From assembly GCA_011390455.1 (NCBI GenBank), contig JAABSI010000045.1, positions 1 through 23,561 of the forward strand: 23,561 nucleotides of DNA, written 5' to 3'. The DNA is from Trueperaceae bacterium. Lineage in GTDB: Bacteria > Deinococcota > Deinococci > Deinococcales > Trueperaceae. The first letter of the stretch is position 1; each line of letters begins with the position of its first letter. The translations under genes were made by a program, and so were the position numbers. Of the stretch, positions 16,647-22,300 are shown piece after piece. Under the pieces are notes generated by a model. The model made no database searches. It was not told the origin of the DNA and saw only the letters and a list, made by a program, of their open reading frames with translations.

Positions 16647-17821
16647 CAGCGTTCCTCCACGGGGTCTGGACGCACCAGGTCCCCCTCGATCAACAGGTCG
16701 TCGCCCAGGCGCTCGATGGTCCAATCGGACAGCGCGTAGGCCTCGTCGAGCGTGGCGACGCCCAGCCCGGCGAGCGGGCTGGCGCCGCGCCCGCCGATCA
16801 GCTTGGGCGCGACGAACCAGGCGATGCGGTCGATGGCGCCCGCCTCCAGGAAGCTCCAGGCGAGCGTGCCGCCCCCTTCGAGCAGCACCTCGACGACGCC
16901 GTCGGCCGCCAGCGCGCGCAGCGCCTCGGCGACGTCGGGGCGCCCCTGACGAGCGGCGACGCGCAGCACCTGCGCGCCGCGCGCCTCGAGGGCGGCGATG
17001 CGCGCCTCGGGCGCGTCCGGGCCGACGACGATCGTCACGCGCGCCGGCGCCCCGTCGGGGCCGGGTTCGAAGGCGCTGGCGGTGACCGGGGTGCGCGCCA
17101 CGCCGTCGAAGATCAGCTTGCGCGGCGTGCGCCCCGGCCCGTCCGGCCCCTCGAGCCGCGTGGTGAGCGCCGGGTCGTCCTGCAGCAGCGTGCTCACGCC
17201 CACCGCGACGGCGTCCGCCCGGTGGCGCCAGCCGTGCACCAGCGCGCGCGCCGTCGGGCCGGTGATCCAGCGCGAACGGCCGGTGCGGGTGGCGATCTTG
17301 CCGTCGAGCGTCATCGCGGTCTTGTAGCGCACCCACGGCCGCCCCTCGCGGCGGTGCACCAGGTAGGCGGCGTTCAGCCCTTCGGCATCGTCCCGGAGCA
17401 GCCCTTCGTCGACGGCGACGCCGGCGGCGCGCAGGCGCGCGATGCCGGCGCCGCGCACCCGGGGGTCGGGGTCGGGGGACGCGACGACCACCCGCGCCAC
17501 GCCGGCCGTGACGAGCGCGTCGGCGCACGGCGGCGTGCGTCCGAAGTGGGCGCAGGGTTCGAGGGTCACGTACGCCGTGGCGCCGCGCGCGCGATCGCCG
17601 GCGGCGGCGAGCGCCGCGGCCTCGGCGTGGGGACCCCCCGCGCGCTCGTGCCAACCCTCGCCGACGACGGCGCCCTCGTGCACGAGCACGCAGCCGACCA
17701 TCGGGTTGGGGTGGGTGGTGCCGCGGCCGCGGGCGGCCAAGGCGAGCGCCCGGCGCATCCAGGCCGCGTCGCGGTCGGTGGCTTCGGATGGGGACGGCAC
17801 GGTCGTCGGGGTACCCGTCAC
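16646..17821 (-). CDS. ribD: Bifunctional riboflavin deaminase-reductase RibD
   Basis: A 391-residue enzyme catalysing steps two and three of riboflavin synthesis. The N-terminal deaminase has the zinc site PHAE (64-67, His65 and catalytic Glu67) and [14 protein letters not shown] (86-99, Cys90 and Cys99). The C-terminal reductase has [15 protein letters not shown] and [14 protein letters not shown] place the start at the GTG at 17821: it has its own GGAGG 6 nt upstream and forms GTGA with the stop of a 15-codon ORF that directly follows the riboswitch. The only in-frame ATG lies inside the aptamer's conserved 3' core and is unlikely as a start. A GTG eight codons in (MPSPSEATD) lacks a Shine-Dalgarno sequence. 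Confidence 0.94.
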   Translation of the reverse strand: MTGTPTTVPSPSEATDRDAAWMRRALALAARGRGTTHPNPMVGCVLVHEGAVVGEGWHERAGGPHAEAAALAAAGDRARGATAYVTLEPCAHFGRTPPCADALVTAGVARVVVASPDPDPRVRGAGIARLRAAGVAVDEGLLRDDAEGLNAAYLVHRREGRPWVRYKTAMTLDGKIATRTGRSRWITGPTARALVHGWRHRADAVAVGVSTLLQDDPALTTRLEGPDGPGRTPRKLIFDGVARTPVTASAFEPGPDGAPARVTIVVGPDAPEARIAALEARGAQVLRVAARQGRPDVAEALRALAADGVVEVLLEGGGTLAWSFLEAGAIDRIAWFVAPKLIGGRGASPLAGLGVATLDEAYALSDWTIERLGDDLLIEGDLVRPDPVEER

Positions 17822-17865
17822 CGGGTACCTCCGGCCCGCGCCGCACGGTGCGTGCGGTGCGTCAT
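17818..17865 (-). CDS. 15-codon leader ORF between FMN riboswitch and ribD
   Basis: ATG at 17865 with a strong GGAGG (17871-17875) at 5 nt spacing, encoding [15 protein letters not shown] and then TGA at 17818-17820. The stop overlaps the ribD GTG (GTGA). The Shine-Dalgarno sequence is partly inside the 3' strand of the riboswitch P1 stem. The peptide is basic and resembles no protein I know. The likely role is mechanical: ribosomes loading at the riboswitch-controlled site translate it and reinitiate at ribD. The start is better placed for ribosomes than any ribD ATG, but the peptide itself may not matter. Confidence 0.6.
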   Translation of the reverse strand: MTHRTHRAARAGGTR

Positions 17866-17873
17866 GAACGCCT

Positions 17874-18006
17874 CCTTCTCTCATCCGGACTGTCACCGTC
17901 GGCACCCGGTTCGCACGGGTTCGGGCCCCGCTGGGGGGGCTTCGCAGGCTCGACGCGTCCGTAGGACGCGCTACTGCCGGTCGGGGATTCCACCCTGCCC
18001 TGAAGG
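17874..18006 (-). ncRNA. FMN riboswitch (RFN element)
   Basis: On the minus strand the 5' core reads AGGGCAGGGTGGAATCCCC followed by GACCGGC, and the 3' core reads GACAGTCCGGATGAGAG, both diagnostic of the RFN aptamer. P1 is closed by CCTTC (18002-18006) with GAAGG (17874-17878). An optional stem (GCGTCC with GGACGC, around 17955-17970) and internal stems such as GAACCCG/CGGGTGC lie between. P1's 3' strand runs into GGAGG, the ribosome site of the ORF that follows, and there is no terminator or T-run between aptamer and start. FMN binding should therefore repress translation initiation rather than cause termination. It controls ribD, ribE and ribBA. Confidence 0.95.
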
Positions 18007-18016
18007 TCGGCGGTTG

Positions 18017-18037
18017 CGCTCCACCGGCGGTGGAGCG
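18017..18037 (-). other. Hairpin at the 5' side of the riboswitch
   Basis: CGCTCCACC (18017-18025) pairs exactly with GGTGGAGCG (18029-18037) around a 3-nt loop. It lies in the transcribed leader about 10 nt upstream of P1 and is not part of the RFN consensus. It may stabilise the 5' end or aid aptamer folding. Confidence 0.6.
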
Positions 18038-18109
18038 GTTCCGTTGTGTGGGCGACGCGGCGGCGGCCACGGGCGGGCCCGCGCGTTCCACGCGCGTCGC
18101 TCACCCCCG

Positions 18110-18115
18110 AGTGTA
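18110..18115 (-). promoter_or_regulatory. -10 box TACACT for the riboflavin operon
   Basis: TACACT on the minus strand, about 100 nt upstream of the aptamer; transcription would start near 18103, giving a leader of roughly 240 nt before the leader ORF. No convincing -35 hexamer is visible at 17 nt. Confidence 0.45.
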
Positions 18116-18225
18116 GCGCCGGCGGTCCGGGACGGACGACCGGGGGACAACGGGGCGCGCGCGTGGATGGGGCGTTGCCGAGGATGGCTTGGCAAGCGAT
18201 CCTGGTTTCCGTGGTTCCTTGCGGC

Positions 18226-18231
18226 TATGCT
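18226..18231 (+). promoter_or_regulatory. -10 box TATGCT for the AbrB/PIN operon
   Basis: TATGCT lies 43 nt before the AbrB GTG, which has its own Shine-Dalgarno sequence, so this transcript would carry a leader of about 35-40 nt. The sequence just upstream (about 18205-18225) is locally AT-richer than its surroundings. Confidence 0.45.
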
Positions 18232-18274
18232 GGATGTCCGCCGCGCCCAGGCGCTGTCCCTCCTGGAGGTCCCC

Positions 18275-18502
18275 GTGCTCGCCAAGAAGACGTCGAAGAA
18301 CCAGATCACCTTGCCGGCCGCCATCGCTCGCCGTTTTCCCGGGGTCGACTACTTCGACGTTCGTGAGGAGGACGGTCGCATCGTCCTGGAGCCGCTCGTG
18401 CGCAGTCGGGCCGACGAGGTGCGCCACCGTCTGGCCGCCCAAGGACTGACCGTCGAGGACGTGCGCACGGCGGTCGCGTGGGCGCGCAGCGACGAGGAGT
18501 GA
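18275..18502 (+). CDS. AbrB/SpoVT-type antitoxin
   Basis: A 75-residue protein with a GTG start preceded by GGAGG (18265-18269) at 5 nt. The AbrB/MazE swapped-hairpin domain covers residues 4-41: KKTSKNQITLPAAIARRF, then DYFDVREEDGRIVLEPL. The C-terminal part (45-75) is a helical tail that in such pairs usually wraps the toxin. An in-frame ATG at 18227 exists but falls within the TATGCT -10 box and has no ribosome site. The stop overlaps the GTG start of the PIN gene (GTGA). As an antitoxin it should bind and block the PIN nuclease and autoregulate the promoter. Confidence 0.85.
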   Translation: MLAKKTSKNQITLPAAIARRFPGVDYFDVREEDGRIVLEPLVRSRADEVRHRLAAQGLTVEDVRTAVAWARSDEE

Positions 18503-18906
18503 GCGATCGATTCGTGTTCGACACCAACGTCGTCGTATCGGCGCTGGTGTTCGCCGGTGGGCGGTCGGCGTGGCTGCGGCGAGCGTGGGCGGGGGGCGTG
18601 CTCGTGCCGGTCGTGTCGCGCCCGACGACGCAGGAGCTGCTGCGGGTGCTGGCCTACCCCAAGTTCGGGCTCGCGCCGGACGACCGTGCGGAGCTCCTGG
18701 GCGAGTACCTCCCGTTCGCCGAGAGCTGGCCCACGGAGCCGCCGCTGGCGCCGGTGCAGGCGCCTGACCCGGCCGATCAGCCGTTCGTCGACCTGAGGGT
18801 GGCGAGCGCGGCCGAGGCGATCGTGTCCGGGGACGTGCACCTCACGCTGCTCGCGCCGCGGGTCCCGGTCGTGCGGGTGGCGGAGCTCCAGGCGCGTTAC
18901 GGGTAG
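18499..18906 (+). CDS. PIN-domain toxin, COG1569-like
   Basis: A 135-residue putative ribonuclease. The start is a GTG that overlaps the antitoxin stop, giving MSDRFVFDTN; this puts the first catalytic aspartate at Asp8 in the classic DTN motif. Glu47 (TTQELLRVL) and the C-terminal acidic cluster DPADQPFVDL (90-99) with SGDVHL (Asp112) complete a PIN active site. The layout (FDTNVVVSAL, then LVPVVS, then IVSGD.HL) matches the family annotated as putative toxin component, PIN family (COG1569). PIN toxins typically cleave RNA when the antitoxin is lost. The active site looks complete, so I see no sign of decay. Confidence 0.85.
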   Translation: MSDRFVFDTNVVVSALVFAGGRSAWLRRAWAGGVLVPVVSRPTTQELLRVLAYPKFGLAPDDRAELLGEYLPFAESWPTEPPLAPVQAPDPADQPFVDLRVASAAEAIVSGDVHLTLLAPRVPVVRVAELQARYG

Positions 18907-18975
18907 CCCAGCCACGCAGCGCATGGTCCACGCGAACCGGTCGCCCGCCGGCCCCAACGTCCCGACCACCCTCGG

Positions 18976-18981
18976 TAGACT
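18976..18981 (+). promoter_or_regulatory. -10 box TAGACT for the M29 peptidase gene, leaderless type
   Basis: TAGACT, within GGTAGACTCG, ends 6 nt before the ATG at 18988. No Shine-Dalgarno sequence is present. Confidence 0.6.
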
Positions 18982-18987
18982 CGTGGG

Positions 18988-20241
18988 ATGCCCACCCTCG
19001 ACCAGGAACTCACGTTCGACCAGAAACTCGACCACCTCGCCACCCTCGCGCTTCGCGTAGGGGTCAACCTGCAGCCCGGGCAGCGCCTCGCTCTGGGCGG
19101 ACCCGTGGAATCGCTCGACCTGCTGCGCCGCATCGCCCGACAGGCCTACGAGCTCGGCGCGCCGCACGTGCACGTCGAGATCGTCGACGAGCAGATGGGT
19201 CTGATCCGCGCCTTGCACGCGCATGAGGACACCCTCGACGTCGCCGACGAGGAGCGCACCGCGATGGTGCGCGCCAAGATGGAGCGCGGCGACGCCTACC
19301 TGCGCGTGACCGGCAGCGACCCCGACTTGATGGCGCCCGCCGATCCCGCGCGCGTCGGGCGCATGACCAAGGCCGCCAGCATCGCCAACCGTCCGGTGAG
19401 CGACCTGGTGCAGCGCTCGCACATGCCCTGGACGATCGTCGCCTACGCCACCCCCGCCTGGGCCCGCAAGGCCTTCCCCGAACTCCCCGAAGACGAGGCG
19501 GTCGCCAAGCTGTGGGACGCGATCTTCGCGGCCACCCGCGCCGACGTCGCCGACCCGATCGCGGCCTGGGAGAAGCACCTGGCGCGGTTGCAGCGGGCGA
19601 ACGACCACCTCAACGCGCGCGGGTACGCGGCGTTGCACCTGAAGGCGCCCGGCACCGACCTGCGCCTCGGCCTCGCCGACACCCACGTGTGGGAGTCGGG
19701 CGGCTCGAACGCGCTCGTGAACGGCAAGCCCTTCGTCGCCAACATGCCCACCGAAGAGGTCTTCACCGCGCCGCACGCCCACCGCGTCGACGGGACCATC
19801 GCCAGCAGCAAGCCGCTCTCGTACCAGGGGCAGCTGATCGACCGCTTCCAGCTCACCTTCGAGAAGGGCGCCGTCGTCGCCGCGACCGCCGAGCAGGGGC
19901 AGGCGGCGCTGGAGAAGCTGCTCGAGATCGACGAGGGCGCTCGGCGCCTCGGCGAGATCGCGCTCGTGCCGCACGAGAGCCCGATCAGCCAGAGCGGCCT
20001 GCTCTTCTTCAACACCCTGTTCGACGAGAACGCGGCGTGCCACGTGGCGCTCGGCCGCGCCTACGAGACGACGATGAAGGACGGCACCACGCGTTCGCTG
20101 GACGAGCTGCAGAAAGACGGCTTCAACCAGAGCTACACCCACGTCGACTTCATGTTCGGCAGTGCGGCGCTCGACGTCGACGGGGAGCGGCCCGACGGCA
20201 CCCTCGAGCCCGTGATGCGCGGAGGCGCCTGGGCCTTCTGA
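18988..20241 (+). CDS. M29-family aminopeptidase (aminopeptidase T/PepS/AmpS type)
   Basis: A 417-residue cytosolic metallo-aminopeptidase, the usual family length. The M29 hallmarks are in the C-terminal half: NMPTEEVFTAP (252-262, a metal-binding Glu at 256 or 257), GEIALV (Glu323), ACHVALG (His352), and THVDFM (384-389, His385 and Asp387). This set matches the metal and catalytic residues described for Staphylococcus AmpS. The N-terminal domain starts FDQKLDHLATLALRVGVNLQPGQ, also typical. M29 enzymes remove N-terminal residues with broad specificity and are well known in Thermus. Transcription is probably leaderless. A strong GC hairpin follows the gene, so it appears monocistronic. Confidence 0.95.
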   Translation: MPTLDQELTFDQKLDHLATLALRVGVNLQPGQRLALGGPVESLDLLRRIARQAYELGAPHVHVEIVDEQMGLIRALHAHEDTLDVADEERTAMVRAKMERGDAYLRVTGSDPDLMAPADPARVGRMTKAASIANRPVSDLVQRSHMPWTIVAYATPAWARKAFPELPEDEAVAKLWDAIFAATRADVADPIAAWEKHLARLQRANDHLNARGYAALHLKAPGTDLRLGLADTHVWESGGSNALVNGKPFVANMPTEEVFTAPHAHRVDGTIASSKPLSYQGQLIDRFQLTFEKGAVVAATAEQGQAALEKLLEIDEGARRLGEIALVPHESPISQSGLLFFNTLFDENAACHVALGRAYETTMKDGTTRSLDELQKDGFNQSYTHVDFMFGSAALDVDGERPDGTLEPVMRGGAWAF

Positions 20242-20267
20242 CGTCGGGAGCGCGAGCACCCACCGCG

Positions 20268-20297
20268 ACCGCCGCGGCCCCTCGGGGCCGCGGCGGT
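20268..20297 (+). terminator. Strong GC hairpin after the M29 peptidase gene
   Basis: ACCGCCGCGGCCCC (20268-20281) is exactly complementary to GGGGCCGCGGCGGT (20284-20297), giving at least 13 pairs with a CTCG tetraloop. It begins 26 nt after the stop codon and lies before the next promoter. There is no T-tract, only GTTGGGG downstream, so if it terminates transcription it is not a textbook intrinsic terminator. Confidence 0.65.
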
Positions 20298-20315
20298 GCC
20301 GTTGGGGTCGGGCGG

Positions 20316-20321
20316 TATCGT
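20316..20321 (+). promoter_or_regulatory. -10 box TATCGT for the unknown gene/MscS operon, leaderless type
   Basis: TATCGT, within GGTATCGT, ends 6 nt before the ATG at 20328. No Shine-Dalgarno sequence is present. Confidence 0.55.
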
Positions 20322-20327
20322 GCGCGC

Positions 20328-21434
20328 ATGCCCGACGCATGGCGCCTGGTCCCCCTCGCCGACGCGACGCCGCCCGCCCCCACCACCGAGGCGCGCGCGC
20401 GGCGCTGGTGGCGCGACGTGCTGGCGCGCTGGCGCGGCGCCATCGTCGACGTCGACGACCCCACCCCATCCGAGGACCACCTGGAGGCGCTCGACGCCGC
20501 GCGCCTCGAACGGCTGGTGCCCAAGCCGCCGCACGACGCGCAGCGCGCCGCGCTCGCGGCGTGGCGCGAGGCGCGGCCCCACGGCCTGGTGCTCCGCCCC
20601 GACGACGGTGGCTGGGACGCCGCCCTCGACGATTCGGGCGACGGCGGCCCCAGGGTCGTGCGCCCGCCCGTGGGCGCGGTCTCGTACCGCGCGCTGCCGG
20701 ACGACGTGCTCGACGTGCTCGCGGGCGACGACGACGTGCACCTGGCGCGCCTCGAGGGCTGGTGGGTGCGCCACCACGACGGTCTGGACGCCCTGCGCGA
20801 CCTGTTCGCGCGCCTCGGCGACCGCCACGGACCGTGGTCGGCCGACGTCGCACCGTGGGCCTGGGCGTGGATGAGGCGGACGCTCCCGGAGGCGCGCGGG
20901 CTCCCCGCCCCCTCGAGGCCCGCGCCGCTCGACGGTCCGGCGCTGCAGGAGTGGCTCGGCGCCGATCCGGCGCTGCGCGTGCGCGGCAGCGGCGAAGCCC
21001 CGGGCGAGCGCACCTTCCGCGCGCTCGCGGCCCGCGCGCGCGGTGAGGCCGGCGTCGCGGCCGCCGTCTGGACCGCCGCCATGCGGGACGGTCGCGAACG
21101 GACCGACGAGGACGGCGACGACGACGCGCCCGACGAGGACCTGCACGTCTGGCTGCGCGATCCGGCCGACGTCGAGCTGCCGAGCGCCGCCTCGCTTCCG
21201 CGCGACGACGCGCTGCTGCTGCATGCGGTGCTGCTGCACGGCCGCGCGCCGGCCGAGGTGGTCGCCGCCGCCGTCGCGCTCGGGGCCGCGGAGGTGGCGG
21301 TCGCGTTGCGGGTCCTGCGCACGCAGGGGTTGCTCGAGCGCGGCGACGACGGCCGCTACCGGGTCGCGCCCGCGGCGCTGCCGTCGATCTGGATCCGGCT
21401 CGAATCCGAGGCCATCGCGGGGGTGCGTCCGTGA
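20328..21434 (+). CDS. Uncharacterised protein with winged-helix-like C-terminus, coupled to MscS
   Basis: A 368-residue soluble, acidic, Trp-rich protein that I do not recognise. The start ATG at 20328 follows a TATCGT box by 6 nt. The N-terminal part includes RRWWRDVLARWRG (about 25-37) and LEGWWVRHHDGLDALRDLF, and a very acidic linker (RTDEDGDDDAPDEDL) lies around residues 260-275. The last 75 residues (DDALLLHAVLLHGR..., then EVAVALRVLRTQGLLERGDDGRYRVAP) look like a winged helix: three helices and a basic-acidic wing ending in a Y-R-V strand. DNA binding is possible but not shown. The stop overlaps the GTG start of a second mscS gene, so a functional tie to the channel is the best contextual clue. 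Confidence 0.75.
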   Translation: MPDAWRLVPLADATPPAPTTEARARRWWRDVLARWRGAIVDVDDPTPSEDHLEALDAARLERLVPKPPHDAQRAALAAWREARPHGLVLRPDDGGWDAALDDSGDGGPRVVRPPVGAVSYRALPDDVLDVLAGDDDVHLARLEGWWVRHHDGLDALRDLFARLGDRHGPWSADVAPWAWAWMRRTLPEARGLPAPSRPAPLDGPALQEWLGADPALRVRGSGEAPGERTFRALAARARGEAGVAAAVWTAAMRDGRERTDEDGDDDAPDEDLHVWLRDPADVELPSAASLPRDDALLLHAVLLHGRAPAEVVAAAVALGAAEVAVALRVLRTQGLLERGDDGRYRVAPAALPSIWIRLESEAIAGVRP

Positions 21435-22246
21435 ACGAACAGCTCGCCGAGATCCTGCGCGATCCGGCCGACATCCCGTTCCTGCTGCTGGTGGTCGGGC
21501 TCGCGGTGACCGCGGCGCTCGCCTGGTCGATCAGTTGGCTCTTCCCACGGTTGGCCGAGGCCTTCCCGGCACGCTTCCGCACCCGGGTCCTGACCCTGGT
21601 CCCGGCGCTCCGGCTGCTCCTGGGGTTGTCGGTGATCGTGTGGGCGGTGCCCAAGGTGGTCGCGCCGTCCCCCCAGAACCTGGTGGCGATCGTCGGGGCC
21701 CTCGGGATCGCGCTCGGCTTCGCCTTCAAGGACTACGTCGCGAGCCTCGTCGCCGGGGTGATCGCCGTAGCCGAGCGACCGTACCGGCAGGGCGATTGGG
21801 TGCGCTTCGGCGAACACTACGGCGAGGTGCGCGACGTCGGCAGCCGCGCCATCCAGATCGTCACCAACGACGACGACGTGGTCACGATCCCCCACGGGCG
21901 GCTGTGGACCGACGACGTCGCCAACGCCAACGATGGCGGCCGCACCCTCCTGGTCGTCGCGGAGGTGTGGCTGCACCCCGACCACGACGGCGAGGCGGTC
22001 CGCCGGCGGCTCCTCGACGTGGCCACCACCAGCCGCTTCCTCGACCCGACCCGCGACGTTCGGGTGATGCTCGTGGAGCACCCGTGGGGGAGCCGCTACG
22101 CGATCAAGGCGTACCCGCTGGACGCGCGCGACCAGTTCGCGTTCCGCACCGACCTGTCGGTGCGGGCGAAGGCGGTGCTGCGGGCGCTGGGGGTGCGGTT
22201 CGTGGAGATGCGGGAAGCGGACGCCACGCCAGCGGCCGGTCGCTAG
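21431..22246 (+). CDS. MscS-family mechanosensitive channel, second copy
   Basis: A 271-residue channel with a GTG start inside GTGA, overlapping the upstream stop. Membrane helices are at about 15-38 and 55-78. The pore helix is about 82-116 with ALGIALGFAFKDYVASLVAG, followed by AERPYRQGDWVRFGEHYGEV (114-133), the start of the beta domain, and TIPHGRLW (152-159) where MscS usually has the IPN motif. It differs clearly from the first MscS in the window (shorter, with FKDY instead of SQTS in the pore helix, and no disordered tail), so it is not a recent duplicate. Two such channels under different operons suggest responses to different tensions or conditions. Confidence 0.92.
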   Translation: MNEQLAEILRDPADIPFLLLVVGLAVTAALAWSISWLFPRLAEAFPARFRTRVLTLVPALRLLLGLSVIVWAVPKVVAPSPQNLVAIVGALGIALGFAFKDYVASLVAGVIAVAERPYRQGDWVRFGEHYGEVRDVGSRAIQIVTNDDDVVTIPHGRLWTDDVANANDGGRTLLVVAEVWLHPDHDGEAVRRRLLDVATTSRFLDPTRDVRVMLVEHPWGSRYAIKAYPLDARDQFAFRTDLSVRAKAVLRALGVRFVEMREADATPAAGR

Positions 22247-22287
22247 GCCCGCGCCCGCCGTCGACCGGCCCCGCCCCGCCCGGTTGG

Positions 22288-22293
22288 TACCCT
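22288..22293 (+). promoter_or_regulatory. -10 box TACCCT for recQ, leaderless type
   Basis: TACCCT within GGTACCCT ends 7 nt before the ATG at 22301. The same octamer drives the DUF432-like operon on the other strand. No Shine-Dalgarno sequence is present. Confidence 0.6.
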
Positions 22294-22300
22294 CACCGCG

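Noticed and set aside
17822..18091. Upstream extension of ribD starting in the riboswitch
   Set aside because: The only nearby in-frame ATG is the ATGAGAG of the conserved RFN 3' core; coding there would be an accident of the aptamer sequence. The GTG at 17821 has a proper ribosome site.
18227..18274. ATG at 18227 as the AbrB start
   Set aside because: It lies within the TATGCT -10 box and lacks a Shine-Dalgarno sequence, while the GTG at 18275 has GGAGG at 5 nt and begins right at the conserved domain.
18907..18987. Gap between the PIN and M29 genes, checked for a small RNA or tRNA
   Set aside because: Nothing but the TAGACT box is recognisable; no cloverleaf or stable hairpin is seen.
18349..21729. 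A 1126-codon minus-strand frame over the PIN, M29 and unknown genes
   Set aside because: It is antisense to three well-supported genes and consists of low-complexity Arg/Pro/Ala runs.
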